DNA of 64,000 nucleotides from Acinetobacter marinus (GTDB lineage Bacteria > Pseudomonadota > Gammaproteobacteria > Pseudomonadales > Moraxellaceae): positions 470,540-534,539 of the forward strand of contig NZ_FMYK01000002.1 in NCBI RefSeq assembly GCF_900096915.1. The letters run 5' to 3'. The notes beneath the pieces are model-generated. The model saw only the letters and a list, made by a program, of their open reading frames with translations, ran no database searches and was not told the DNA's origin. Below are positions 16,872-26,354 of this stretch, piece after piece. A program made the translations under genes and the position numbers. Positions within the stretch are counted from its first letter, which is position 1, and each line of letters starts with the position of its first letter.

Positions 16872-19067
16872 TTAACCTGCGATGACACCACCATCATCAC
16901 GTGTAATTACCACAGTTGCCGAGCGAGGGCGAGCGGTTGAGTTTTCACGATCAGTCTGGGTTGCAGGCCAGTGGCTAGTCGGTGCATCATAGCTTGCAGA
17001 GCGTTCACCTGGATGTTGTACATTGATAAAGATTGCCTTGTGGTCAGGTGTCGTCGTGACACCTGTGATTTCACATTCTTTCGGACCTGTCAGGAAGCGG
17101 CGTAGATTTTCATCAGTGACTTGTGCGCCAACGATGGTGCTTTGACCATTTGAAGTGGTTGCGGTTGTACCATCGCCAACTTGACCAGGTAGGGCAGCTA
17201 GCATCATACAGTTGGTCACATCGGTATATGCGCCATCATCTGTTTGTAGCCACAGTACGCCACGGGTATCGAACCACATACCATCTGGGCTAGAGAGGTC
17301 GTTGGCGTCTGTCAAGCCTGACAAGTTGATGTTGGCAGCCATCGCAGCTTCTGCACCGAACAGGTAAATGTCCCAAGCGAAAGAGGTTGCGGTGGTCATA
17401 TCGCCTGTCTCACGGAAGCGAATCACGTGACCATTAATATTACCTGCGAGGTCACCGCCATCAGCATAATTACGTGGATTGGCAGCATCCGTGTCGTAGC
17501 TGGTGCCACGATTGGAGTTGTTGGTGAGGGTCACATAGACTTCGCCATTGTTTGGATTGACCGCACACCATTCTGGACGATCCATCTTGGTTGCGCCAAC
17601 GGCATCGGCAGCCAGACGAGCAAAAGTCACCACATCCGCTTGTGAGCTAAATGGATAGACGCTGTTGGATGCTGTTAAGCCATTTTGACCATAAACTAAA
17701 GCAATCCATTCGCCTGTACCATCATCATTGAATTTGGCAACATATAAAGTGCCGTTATTCATATATTTGTCGCCAGCGGTATAACCTGCATTGATGTCGC
17801 TATTGCTCCACTTCGCATCAGAGACAAATTTGTAAATGTATTCGCCACGTGAGTCATCGCCCATGTAGAACGCCAATGGCTGACCTTCAATGGCACGGCT
17901 GGCACGGCAGTCTTCATGCGCAAAACGACCAAGCGCAGTACGTTTTACAGGATTTTGTGAGCGATCAAATGGATCAATTTCCACAATCCAACCAAAGGTA
18001 TTGGCACTGTTGCGGAAATCTAAGCTGGCATCATTTGCAGTCACAGATGAATTCCAACGGTCGAATAGATCTTGTTCATTGGTGCTCGAAATCGCTGATT
18101 CCCAGCCATAGCGTGAGCTTGCGCCTTGTTTTAGACCATAGCGGTTAAATGCGATAACTTCCGCCGCAGTACGGTTGGCATCATCATCGCTATTACGGAC
18201 AAAGTAGCCGATATAGTTTTCTTCTGTGGTGAGATAGGTGCCCCAAGGCGTATAACCATTACCACAGTTGTTATGTGTACCACGAGTTTTGGTGCCATCG
18301 CTAGAATAAGCGGTGCGTACTAATGCCGAGTATTTCACAGGGCCAGCAAAATCCATTTCTGTTGATGCAGTGATACGACGATTAAATACCGAGCCTTTAT
18401 TGATACTTACAGCTTGGCTGTCATTGTCTTTTTCCAGTTCAATGATCGAGACGCCGTGCGCATTCATTTCACGCAGCACCTCATCTTCTGGGCGGTGACC
18501 ATCTGCATCTTCTGTTGCACCTTGCGCATGCAAAAAGGTTTGGTTGATATATTCGTGGTTCATCACCAACAAACCTTGCTCGGAAATATTGGCATCATAT
18601 AAGCCACTATCCGAGTCTAAACCAAAGAAAGTCATGCCATCGTGGCAGTCGCCAGAGCGCTGATTGAAGCTGGTACCACTTGGCACATTATTGTCATCCC
18701 ATGCACTGACATTTTCCGCCAATGGATCACCGAGTGCATAGAGAATGGTTGCGGTATAGCCCTCTGGTACTGTCACCCAGTCATTGAGGTTTTTTTCGAC
18801 TGCGCTAAAGGTTAGGCTTTCTGGCAATGTATTGCTTGTATCATCGCTGTCTGAGTCGCCATTTGATGGATCGTCAGAAGAATTGTCGTCATCATCGCTA
18901 CATGCGGCAAGGCTTGATGCCAATGTTAGTGCAACGGTTGCGGACGCAGTTTTTTTAATCAGGCTACGGCGTGAAATGTGATGTTCTAAGATGTCACGAA
19001 AATGTGTATTGTCTGAGTTGTTGTTATCTAACTCTTGATCTTCAAAGTATGGTGTACGCTCGGTCAT
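16872..19067 (-). CDS. phoX: PhoX-family alkaline phosphatase, Tat-exported
   Basis: DUF839/PhoX phosphatase, a calcium- and iron-dependent phosphomonoesterase of the cell envelope. The 731 residues start with a hydrophilic 30-residue extension, then the twin-arginine motif SRRSLIKK (Arg33-Arg34) and a hydrophobic stretch. The latter ends in SSLAAC, which reads as a lipobox (Cys56), followed by an acidic Asp/Ser linker. The catalytic domain contains GDCHDGMTFFG, LLVMNHEY, GRFAHEDCR and SPDGMWFDTRG, all characteristic of PhoX. Export would need TatABC, encoded about 0.9 kb away. I searched upstream by eye and found no convincing Pho box. Confidence 0.92.
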   Translation of the reverse strand: MTERTPYFEDQELDNNNSDNTHFRDILEHHISRRSLIKKTASATVALTLASSLAACSDDDDNSSDDPSNGDSDSDDTSNTLPESLTFSAVEKNLNDWVTVPEGYTATILYALGDPLAENVSAWDDNNVPSGTSFNQRSGDCHDGMTFFGLDSDSGLYDANISEQGLLVMNHEYINQTFLHAQGATEDADGHRPEDEVLREMNAHGVSIIELEKDNDSQAVSINKGSVFNRRITASTEMDFAGPVKYSALVRTAYSSDGTKTRGTHNNCGNGYTPWGTYLTTEENYIGYFVRNSDDDANRTAAEVIAFNRYGLKQGASSRYGWESAISSTNEQDLFDRWNSSVTANDASLDFRNSANTFGWIVEIDPFDRSQNPVKRTALGRFAHEDCRASRAIEGQPLAFYMGDDSRGEYIYKFVSDAKWSNSDINAGYTAGDKYMNNGTLYVAKFNDDGTGEWIALVYGQNGLTASNSVYPFSSQADVVTFARLAADAVGATKMDRPEWCAVNPNNGEVYVTLTNNSNRGTSYDTDAANPRNYADGGDLAGNINGHVIRFRETGDMTTATSFAWDIYLFGAEAAMAANINLSGLTDANDLSSPDGMWFDTRGVLWLQTDDGAYTDVTNCMMLAALPGQVGDGTTATTSNGQSTIVGAQVTDENLRRFLTGPKECEITGVTTTPDHKAIFINVQHPGERSASYDAPTSHWPATQTDRENSTARPRSATVVITRDDGGVIAG

Positions 19068-19260
19068 GAGAATTCCCTGGCAAGTGCGTGTTGATGTGAA
19101 TGGAACAAATGTTTTCCGTAAGGCTACGCAGGGAATATGTCAGTGCGGTGAAGTTTTCTTTACAAAGTGATGAATGAACTGCTAATTTACAAGGGAGCTG
19201 AAAGACAATACGTGGTTTGCTTGAATCGTTTTTAATATATGTGCCATCGGATAAAAAATA

Positions 19261-19938
19261 ATGAAATTCAAATATTTGATTTTAATTCATATTGCATTTT
19301 TGGGTTGGTTGGCAGGCTGTACTGGAAAATATGTGGAAGTTTTTGAGCCAGAACAGCATATCCAAGTATTGATTGCTGATAGAGAGTTCCTTGTCCCGAA
19401 AAAGTATATTGATAATCCTAGTTTACCAGTTCAGAGCCCTCTGACTTTCGATAAAAATGGAAGTATGATTGCTTACTTCTATTTTCCATCACTATCAGGT
19501 TTAACCGAAACGGATGCACAACAACGGTTTGGACGATTTAATCATCAAGTGATATCAATGCAATGGTATATAAAAAGTGAACATTATATTGATGCAAAAA
19601 AGTCAGGAAATAATATACTTGAAAGTCCGATTATAAATATTGTTCATAAAGATTGTGAATGGGCAAGTTTGAGCTGTTTAAGTATAAAAGATCCTGATTT
19701 TTTTAAATGGGTTGGATCGTATCAAGGTATTGGTTCATTTTACATTAGGTGTCATATAGATCGAGAGAATCCTCAGTTATTACCAAATCAAGTTTGTAAT
19801 TTATATTTAGATTATGATGATAAAGATATCTATATAGAAAGTCTTATTAGTAGTAACTTTATTACTGATAAAGAGGCTCTGCCTAAAGTCATGATGCAAA
19901 TGAAAGCGTTCATTGATGAGTGGGAGGAGTCCCCATGA
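19261..19938 (+). CDS. Hypothetical lipoprotein
   Basis: A 225-residue protein with lipoprotein signal MKFKYLILIHIAFLGWLAGC (Cys20). The rest is not recognised. It has four cysteines besides the lipidated one, CEWASLSC and the pair near HIDRENP/VCNLYLD, which could form disulfides in the periplasm. The codon use is visibly more A+T-rich than in the neighbours, which can point to recent acquisition or low expression. It converges with tatC, with only 11 nt between the stops. Confidence 0.75.
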   Translation: MKFKYLILIHIAFLGWLAGCTGKYVEVFEPEQHIQVLIADREFLVPKKYIDNPSLPVQSPLTFDKNGSMIAYFYFPSLSGLTETDAQQRFGRFNHQVISMQWYIKSEHYIDAKKSGNNILESPIINIVHKDCEWASLSCLSIKDPDFFKWVGSYQGIGSFYIRCHIDRENPQLLPNQVCNLYLDYDDKDIYIESLISSNFITDKEALPKVMMQMKAFIDEWEESP

Positions 19939-19949
19939 ATCAGCTTCAA

Positions 19950-20729
19950 TTAATCAGGAATTTTACGTTTCTCAATCAATTTCCCAAACAACAATCCTAA
20001 CTCAAAGAGCAACCACATTGGAATCGCCAGCATCAACATCGAAATCGCATCAGGTGGTGTGGCAAACATCGCCACAAAGAAACAACCGACAATGATAAAG
20101 CGACGTTTTTCAATCAAATCTTGCGTGCTCACCACACCAATCATGATCAATAGCAAAGTTGCTACAGGAATTTCAAAAGTCAGCCCAAACACCACAAAGA
20201 GTTTTAAACAAAAACTCAGATAACTATTGATGTCAGTCATCGGTGCTACGGTTTCAGGTGATACGTGGATAAAAAAACCTAAAATTGCAGGCAAAGTAAT
20301 CAAGTAGGCAAAAGCAATCCCGATATAAAACAAACTGATACTGGCAATCAACAAGGGCAGGGCAAGTTTTTTTTCCCGTTGATACAGCGCAGGTTTGAAA
20401 AACGACCAAATTTGATACAGCACATAAGGCATGGCAATCATAAATGCCAAAAAGAAATTCAGCTTAAACGGTGCCATGAATGTCGCGGTCACATCAGTGG
20501 CAATCATTGATGAGGTCGAAGGAAGTTGGGCACGTAACGGTTCAGACAGCAGTTGATAAGTATCATTGGCAAACGGCAATAACGCAAAAAACAACACCAA
20601 AATCGCAATCACCATCTTGATGAGATGTCCACGCAAGATCATCAGATGCTTGGTGATCGGCATACTGTCTAAAGACTCGGTCTGTGCATCTAAACCGATT
20701 TGTGAGGTATTGGCATTGGACTGTGTCAT
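19950..20729 (-). CDS. tatC: Sec-independent protein translocase TatC
   Basis: Core polytopic subunit of the twin-arginine translocase, which binds signal peptides with TatB. Six membrane helices are visible, with conserved FANDTYQLLSEPL, MIATDVT and the first cytoplasmic loop ALYQREKKLALPLL. That loop keeps the glutamate (Glu119) equivalent to E. coli Glu103. The N-terminal segment PITKHLMILRGHL aligns with E. coli LITHLIELRKRL, but isoleucine (Ile31) stands where E. coli Glu15 helps bind the twin arginines. The N-terminus is about 20 residues longer than in E. coli. Last gene of tatA-tatB-tatC. Confidence 0.96.
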   Translation of the reverse strand: MTQSNANTSQIGLDAQTESLDSMPITKHLMILRGHLIKMVIAILVLFFALLPFANDTYQLLSEPLRAQLPSTSSMIATDVTATFMAPFKLNFFLAFMIAMPYVLYQIWSFFKPALYQREKKLALPLLIASISLFYIGIAFAYLITLPAILGFFIHVSPETVAPMTDINSYLSFCLKLFVVFGLTFEIPVATLLLIMIGVVSTQDLIEKRRFIIVGCFFVAMFATPPDAISMLMLAIPMWLLFELGLLFGKLIEKRKIPD

Positions 20730-20787
20730 ATCGAATACTACATTTTGATGATGATTGGCGTGGTCGTGGTATGGCTAGGTTGAATCG

Positions 20788-21267
20788 TTAGACAGCATGT
20801 CGATATTCAATGCGGTGACATTTCCCAAGCCGAAGAAATTGGCTTTGAAATGGAATGTTCAGCACATAGTCATCACAATATTGAAATGGAAACTCAGCAA
20901 TAGTTTTCGAATCAATTGGTTTCTCAACACTTTGAGACAGCTCAACAATTTCCGCATTGATCAGTTCACCATTACCCACGACAGGCGATTTGAATGGCAT
21001 CAGTTTCTGATGTTTAGCTTGCTCATATTGTGCTTGCATCTTGGCTTCTAAATCTTTGATGCGTTGTAGTTCTTGTTGCATTTGTGCTTTGAGCTCGGAC
21101 ATGCGTAACTCACGATCAATATCGTTTTGTACGCTATTGACCATACGTTTCAGCTTGCCATACCAACGCCCTGCAAAGCGTGCAGCCTCAGGCAGTTTAT
21201 CAGGGCCCAGCACGATCAATGCCACCACCGCAAACAACAATAGCTCGGAAATTCCCAAATTAAACAT
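20788..21267 (-). CDS. tatB: Sec-independent protein translocase TatB
   Basis: Single N-terminal membrane helix with MFNLGISELLLFAVVALIVLGPDKLPE, including the Glu in the helix and the GPxxLP hinge that separate TatB from TatA. An amphipathic helix and a charged coiled-coil stretch (about residues 45-90) follow. TatB joins TatC in the receptor complex. The C-terminal 60 residues vary between species. Lies 58 nt before tatC and 46 nt after tatA. Confidence 0.94.
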   Translation of the reverse strand: MFNLGISELLLFAVVALIVLGPDKLPEAARFAGRWYGKLKRMVNSVQNDIDRELRMSELKAQMQQELQRIKDLEAKMQAQYEQAKHQKLMPFKSPVVGNGELINAEIVELSQSVEKPIDSKTIAEFPFQYCDDYVLNIPFQSQFLRLGKCHRIEYRHAV

Positions 21268-21313
21268 GACGTTTCTACTTGATTCGCATCGGCATGATGT
21301 CGATTAAAAATGC

Positions 21314-21529
21314 TTAACCGTTTTGTTGCGCTTTAGATTCAGTGCGAATCTCTTGTGCAGTCGCTTCATGCTCGAGAAGTTTTTGTTCTTCGTCGTCACG
21401 GACTGATTTTTTAAAATCCTTGACCGCACCACCAACGTCTTTGCCGATGTTTTTCAGTTTTGATGTACCGAATAATAAAATGACCACGATTGCGAAAATC
21501 AAAACATGCCAAATTGATAAGCCTGCCAT
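21314..21529 (-). CDS. tatA: Sec-independent protein translocase TatA
   Basis: 71 residues: [20 protein letters not shown] membrane helix, [14 protein letters not shown] hinge and amphipathic helix, then a charged tail. TatA oligomers form the transport pathway for folded proteins. First gene of the tat operon, with ATG 21529 giving the standard N-terminus. A likely client, PhoX, is encoded nearby. Confidence 0.96.
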   Translation of the reverse strand: MAGLSIWHVLIFAIVVILLFGTSKLKNIGKDVGGAVKDFKKSVRDDEEQKLLEHEATAQEIRTESKAQQNG

Positions 21530-21662
21530 GCGACTGCTCCATAGAATTCTTCAAATTGAACACTATGAAAACAGTCGGCGATGACATCAATATGACAGGA
21601 ATGTTGCAGTTTTAAGACAATGATCTTTTTGGGAAATTGATTCTTGTTGAAAAAAAGTCGAG

Positions 21663-22670
21663 TTATTTTTCTTTGGGTTCAGGTGGTGTCATGCCAAATT
21701 GTAAATAGGCCTGATTGGTGGCAATCCGTCCACGAGCAGTACGCATCACATAACCTTGCTGAATCAGATAAGGCTCAATCACATCTTCCAATGTGCCACT
21801 ATCTTCCGCCATCGCTGCCGCTAAGGCTTCCACCCCTGCAGGGCCACCATCAAAACGCTCTAAGAGCATAGACAAATAACGACGATCTAAAGTATCCAAG
21901 CCATCTTTATCGACATTGAGCATATCGAGTGCTTTATGCGCCATCTCTTGGGTGACTTCGCCTGTGCCTTTCACCTCAGCATAGTCACGTACACGGCGTA
22001 ACAAGCGATTGGCAATACGTGGTGTACCACGAGAGCGACGTGCGACCTCATGCGCACCGTCTTGGGTAATTGGTAAATCCATCAGCCGAGCCGAACGAAG
22101 CACGATACTGGTCAAATCCTCAACAGAATAAAACTCAAGGCGTTGCACAATACCGAAGCGATCACGTAGTGGCGAAGTCAGCAAACCAGCACGTGTGGTT
22201 GCAGCGACCAAGGTAAACGGCGGTAAATCTAGTTTAATCGAACGTGCCGCAGGGCCTTCACCGATCATGATGTCAAGCTGATAATCCTCCATCGCAGGAT
22301 AGAGAATTTCCTCAATCACAGGCGAAAGGCGGTGAATTTCATCAATGAAGAGCACATCGCCCTCTTCAAGATTAGTCAGCATCGCCGCCAAGTCGCCTGC
22401 ACGTTCCAGTACAGGCCCTGAAGTGGATTTGAGATTGCCACCCATTTCCCGAGCGATAATATTCGCCAACGTGGTTTTCCCGAGTCCTGGAGGACCAAAA
22501 ATCAGGGTGTGATCCAATGCTTCGCCACGACCACGTGCTGCGCCAATGAAGATTTCCATTTGTTCACGCACCACAGGCTGACCGACATAATCGACAAGCG
22601 AAGTCGGGCGAATGGCACGATCAAATTGATCTTCTGGTTTTTCTAGTCCACTGATTAAACGGTCTTGCAT
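21663..22670 (-). CDS. ruvB: Holliday junction branch migration helicase RuvB
   Basis: AAA+ motor that drives branch migration of Holliday junctions together with RuvA. The 335 residues show Walker [10 protein letters not shown] (59-67), Walker B FIDEIHRL and sensor motif [11 protein letters not shown]-terminal winged helix holds [17 protein letters not shown] and [16 protein letters not shown]. Length is normal. It follows ruvA after 57 nt. RuvC is not adjacent here, as in several other gammaproteobacteria. Confidence 0.98.
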   Translation of the reverse strand: MQDRLISGLEKPEDQFDRAIRPTSLVDYVGQPVVREQMEIFIGAARGRGEALDHTLIFGPPGLGKTTLANIIAREMGGNLKSTSGPVLERAGDLAAMLTNLEEGDVLFIDEIHRLSPVIEEILYPAMEDYQLDIMIGEGPAARSIKLDLPPFTLVAATTRAGLLTSPLRDRFGIVQRLEFYSVEDLTSIVLRSARLMDLPITQDGAHEVARRSRGTPRIANRLLRRVRDYAEVKGTGEVTQEMAHKALDMLNVDKDGLDTLDRRYLSMLLERFDGGPAGVEALAAAMAEDSGTLEDVIEPYLIQQGYVMRTARGRIATNQAYLQFGMTPPEPKEK

Positions 22671-22727
22671 GAGGTACTCAGATTTTGGCTTTTAAGCATA
22701 GTAAAGGGTAACGCATTTTAGTGAAAT

Positions 22728-23333
22728 TTATTTCATCATGGATTTGAGTGCTGCACGAATCAGCCCTGCACTATCGTTATGTTCAGATTTCACAGCGGCA
22801 ATGGCTTTTTGTGCTTCCGCAGGTTTATAACCTAAGCTGACTAAGGCTGATTCAGCTTCTGCCACAGGCGAGTCAGGAATAAACTGAATGCGCTCTAGAC
22901 TGGTTGATCCTGAACCTGTGCTACTCGTACCCAATGCTTTCAGGCGATCACGAAGTTCAATGATTAGACGCTCTGCGGTTTTTTTACCGATTCCTGGCAC
23001 TTTGACCAAAGTATTCACATCTTCATGCTCAATGCAATGAATCAGCATCTCCACGCTTAGACTAGATAAAATGCCCAAAGCCATTTTTGCACCGATGCCG
23101 TTGACTTTGAGCAGGGTGCGGAAAATGACTTTATCTTGGAGTTCGCTAAAGCCATACAATTGCTGTGCATCTTCACGTACCACGAAATGCGTCCAAAGCG
23201 TCACCGTTTCGCCACGTTTGAGTTGGCAAAAAGTGGAGAGGGGTGTATCGACTTCATAGCCGACACCGCCGACATTGAGGATAACAGTAGCACCTTCGAG
23301 GTGTTGGATTTCGCCAGTAAGTGAACCGATCAT
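22728..23333 (-). CDS. ruvA: Holliday junction DNA-binding protein RuvA
   Basis: Tetrameric protein that grips the four-way junction and recruits RuvB. 201 residues: N-terminal OB fold (MIGSLTGEIQHLEGATVILNV begins it), the two helix-hairpin-helix motifs FRTLLKVNGIGAKMALGIL and LVKVPGIGKKTAERL, and the C-terminal three-helix domain that contacts RuvB. Start and length fit the family. First gene of ruvAB. Confidence 0.98.
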   Translation of the reverse strand: MIGSLTGEIQHLEGATVILNVGGVGYEVDTPLSTFCQLKRGETVTLWTHFVVREDAQQLYGFSELQDKVIFRTLLKVNGIGAKMALGILSSLSVEMLIHCIEHEDVNTLVKVPGIGKKTAERLIIELRDRLKALGTSSTGSGSTSLERIQFIPDSPVAEAESALVSLGYKPAEAQKAIAAVKSEHNDSAGLIRAALKSMMK

Positions 23334-23431
23334 AATAATAAATTTCTTAATTTAAGGTTTTGAGCTGCAACTATTATAAGGAAAAAATAGTGCAATGTTG
23401 GATTTAATAGATTTCATGGGAGTTGATACCT

Positions 23432-24769
23432 TTACAATAAACCCACTTTATTTCCCTGCAACTCTTGCGAAATTGCATAGGCTTGATGATCAGAAAATTT
23501 ACTGATCACATCCAAGACCTGCATGACATTTTGGAAATAATCCTCACCAATCTGAATGCCCAAACTATTGAGAATAATCATCAAACGCTGTTCTTTAAAA
23601 CTCACTCGACGTTCAGGATCAGTCAGTGGAATAAAGGCATTCAATAAATGTTGCACACTAGCATGCGCCAATAGCTCCAAATCGGCTTTATGACGATGAT
23701 TAAAAATCTTCGTGCGGGCTAAATCTTTGGCTTTTTGAATCCCATGCGCAATGTCGGCACTGCAATAATGCAACAAACCATGTGGCAATTCACCTGCGAG
23801 CAATTGATCATGATGATTGACAAAGGCAGTGGTGACTTCATCAACTAACCGCTTCATAGCACGACCACGTAGCGCTGCGATTTTTTGTTGCCAAGAGGTG
23901 TTTTTTCCAAGCTCCTCAGGTAAACCGTAGTCGGCAACGAGCTCAGTAAAAATCGGTTCAACCTCTTCATAGCTCAGCATATTGAGGATAATGCCATCTT
24001 CTAAGTCAATCAGTGCATAGCAAATATCATCGGCAGCTTCGAGTAGATAAGTCAGCGGGTGACGGCAATAATGATATTCGCCGAGTTGAATTAGTCCAAG
24101 CTGTTCAGCGACCAATTTAAGGACATCTTTTTCCGTGCGATAGCAACCAAACTTTGGGCGATGATGGTTCGGAGTGCGGTCGGTATCATCAATGATTTTG
24201 CTAAGCCACGGATATTTCAGATAGGCACCAAGCGTGGCATAAGTCAGACGCATACCGCCATCATTGGGATGATAATCAAGACGTGACAGGACTCTTAAAC
24301 CTTGCGCATTACCTTCAAACTGACGTAAATCCGCCCATTGTTCTGAGGTGAAAAGATAGGGTTTATTGAGATAGGTCTGATCAAACCAATCTCGAATCGC
24401 ATATTCACCTGCATGCCCAAACGGTGGATTACCAATATCATGTGCCAAACACGCCGCCTGAATGATCGCACCGACATCGGCAGGGCTAACCCACGATGGT
24501 AGATGTTTTTCGATCTTTTCCGCTGCGAGCATCCCGAGCGACCGACCGATACAAGACACTTCGAGCGAATGCGTCAGGCGAGTGTGAATGCCGTCGTGCT
24601 GGGTCAGTGGATGGACTTGGGTTTTACGATTCAGCTGTCTAAAACTTTGTGAAAATATGATGCGATCATAATCTTTGTGAAAAGGGCTACGTGCTTGTTC
24701 TGATGTGCTTTTTTTACTGCCAAGTCGGGAGGCGGCAAGTAAGTTGACCCAATTCATATAATTCGTCAT
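23432..24769 (-). CDS. dgt: Deoxyguanosinetriphosphate triphosphohydrolase-like protein (HD domain)
   Basis: Hydrolyses dNTPs to deoxynucleoside and triphosphate. Within 445 residues the HD-domain metal ligands are visible: RLTHSLEV (first His), CLAHDIGNPPFGHAGE (His-Asp pair) and a later YLLEAADDICYALIDLEDG (Asp). The N-terminal FHKDYDRIIFSQSFRQLNRKTQV is the dGTPase signature. Substrate preference within the dNTPase group is not visible. Follows ruvA after 98 nt on the same strand but is the upstream gene in transcription order. Confidence 0.92.
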   Translation of the reverse strand: MTNYMNWVNLLAASRLGSKKSTSEQARSPFHKDYDRIIFSQSFRQLNRKTQVHPLTQHDGIHTRLTHSLEVSCIGRSLGMLAAEKIEKHLPSWVSPADVGAIIQAACLAHDIGNPPFGHAGEYAIRDWFDQTYLNKPYLFTSEQWADLRQFEGNAQGLRVLSRLDYHPNDGGMRLTYATLGAYLKYPWLSKIIDDTDRTPNHHRPKFGCYRTEKDVLKLVAEQLGLIQLGEYHYCRHPLTYLLEAADDICYALIDLEDGIILNMLSYEEVEPIFTELVADYGLPEELGKNTSWQQKIAALRGRAMKRLVDEVTTAFVNHHDQLLAGELPHGLLHYCSADIAHGIQKAKDLARTKIFNHRHKADLELLAHASVQHLLNAFIPLTDPERRVSFKEQRLMIILNSLGIQIGEDYFQNVMQVLDVISKFSDHQAYAISQELQGNKVGLL

Positions 24770-24920
24770 TGGCGATATGCTCTCTTGTTTCGTTCTTTCT
24801 CATCTTTGGCTCATCATGCCACGCCTTGCACGAAAATTCATTAGTATGGCGACTTCATTTGTCGTTTTAATGTGGTTCGCACTGAGCAATAAAAGTTATT
24901 CTGATCGGCAGATAAGTGGC

Positions 24921-24958
24921 AAAAAAATACTGCTGTCGGCATGGCAACCGACAACAGC
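24921..24958 (-). terminator. Terminator of the AaeXAB-like efflux operon
   Basis: Minus-strand stem GCTGTTGTCGG / CCGACAGCA (one bulge), followed after TA by seven T residues, about 80 nt downstream of the membrane-fusion gene. Confidence 0.7.
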
Positions 24959-25038
24959 TTGAGGAAAAACATTGAAAATGTAGTGAAGTAGTTTGTAAAC
25001 CTATTTTTAATAGCAGTTTTTTGATTGAGTAGTCATGC

Positions 25039-26079
25039 CTATTTCTGAACCTGTTTGTTCTGGGATTGCTCATTTTCCAAAATATGTACGGTGGCAGTAC
25101 GCCCAGCGACAAAGGCAAGATTGTTGGCAGGCACTTCGTCCAAAATGATTTTCACAGGAACACGCTGTGCTAAGCGCACCCAGGTAAAGGTCGGGTTGAC
25201 ATTGGCGAGTAGGGTCGAGCTGGTGCTGCGTTCACGATCTTCGATGCCTGTGGCGATGCCTTGTACATGACCTTGATATTTGTGGGAATCGCCCATCAGC
25301 TGAATGCTGGCACGATCACCGACATTGATTTTTGCCAATTTGGTTTCTTCAAAATAGCCCACCACATACATTTGTTTGCGGTCAATCAAGGCGGCGATGG
25401 CGGTACCTGTTTGCACATAATTGCCCTTTTTCAGGGAGAAGTTCGATAATGTACCGTCCGCAGGCGCAACCACTTCAGAACGATTCAGGTTGAGTTTGGC
25501 GAGGTCAAGATTGTTTTCTGCAACCAGAACCAAGGCTTTTTGCTGTTCGACACTCGCCACGGCTTGTTCGAGTGAGGCTTGCATTTGGCTATATTCGGCA
25601 TGCGCTTGGTCACGTTCTGCATAGACTTGATCTTGTTCTTGCTTTGATATCGCACCTTGCATCAGATCGCTGTAACGATTGGCCGTTTTGTCTGCGAGCT
25701 TGATGCTGGATTGAGCTTTATTAATATTGGCTTTGGCAACACTCACTGCGGCATTGGCTTGGGCGAGGCTGGATTTGGCTTTGGCAAGATCAGATTGTGC
25801 TTCTTCGACATCGAGTACACGGCGTGATGTATCGATTTTAAATAGCACTTGTCCTTGTTTGACCACTTGGTTGTCTTGGACGAGGACATCAGTGACCAAG
25901 CCCGCCACATCAGAGGATACATTGATCACATCAGCACGTACCCGACCATCACGTGTCCACGGCTCATTGTTATAATAGCGCCAGAGGTGAATCACGGTAA
26001 AGATCGCCAATAACACCACGAGCCAAAAGATCAACGGACGTAGCCATTTTTTTAGATCAAAAGAAGTGTTGTTGCTCAT
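25039..26079 (-). CDS. HlyD-family membrane fusion protein, AaeA/EmrA-like
   Basis: Periplasmic adaptor of an efflux system. One N-terminal membrane helix (about 13-32) is followed by the barrel/lipoyl half DGRVRADVINVSSDVAGLVT, then a long alpha-helical hairpin (about 90-190, rich in Ala/Gln). The second lipoyl half VVAPADGTLSNFSLKKGNYV and the beta-barrel follow. 346 residues. Encoded behind a DUF1656 gene and an FUSC permease gene, the aaeX-aaeB-aaeA set of p-hydroxybenzoate efflux, though in a different order from E. coli. Substrate is inferred at best to be aromatic acids. Confidence 0.85.
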   Translation of the reverse strand: MSNNTSFDLKKWLRPLIFWLVVLLAIFTVIHLWRYYNNEPWTRDGRVRADVINVSSDVAGLVTDVLVQDNQVVKQGQVLFKIDTSRRVLDVEEAQSDLAKAKSSLAQANAAVSVAKANINKAQSSIKLADKTANRYSDLMQGAISKQEQDQVYAERDQAHAEYSQMQASLEQAVASVEQQKALVLVAENNLDLAKLNLNRSEVVAPADGTLSNFSLKKGNYVQTGTAIAALIDRKQMYVVGYFEETKLAKINVGDRASIQLMGDSHKYQGHVQGIATGIEDRERSTSSTLLANVNPTFTWVRLAQRVPVKIILDEVPANNLAFVAGRTATVHILENEQSQNKQVQK

Positions 26080-26147
26080 GAATGTTGTCCTAAATCAAAT
26101 CGGTTGCCATATAAAAAATGAAAAAATATTGTGTGAATCAATGCATG

Positions 26148-26354
26148 CTAATGCAGAAAAAACTGATAAATCGCATGCACGACAAACAGACACACCACGT
26201 ACCAACACAGATAAAAAATATTTGGATAAAGAATCCAGCCCCGTTGTTCTAAACGATCAACCCAACGACTGCTGATTAAATATAAAATATAGGCCAAAGC
26301 CACCTGAATCAGGAGCACAGGCACGTACACCCCGTAAAAATCAACTTCACTCAT
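26148..26354 (-). CDS. DUF1656 small membrane protein (AaeX-like)
   Basis: 68 residues with two membrane helices (about 10-27 and 43-66) and the DUF1656 start SEVDFYGVYVPVLLIQ. Such proteins are nearly always encoded with FUSC permeases and HlyD adaptors; their exact role is unknown. Its ATG overlaps the stop of the FUSC gene by 4 nt, indicating translational coupling. Confidence 0.87.
   Translation of the reverse strand: MSEVDFYGVYVPVLLIQVALAYILYLISSRWVDRLEQRGWILYPNIFYLCWYVVCLFVVHAIYQFFLH

Noticed and set aside
19068..19260. Possible Pho box before phoX
   Set aside because: Fragments resembling TGTCA-type half-sites occur but no pair at the expected 11-nt spacing could be found.
24777..24962. 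61-codon frame upstream of dgt
   Set aside because: Covers the terminator of the efflux operon and has no family resemblance.
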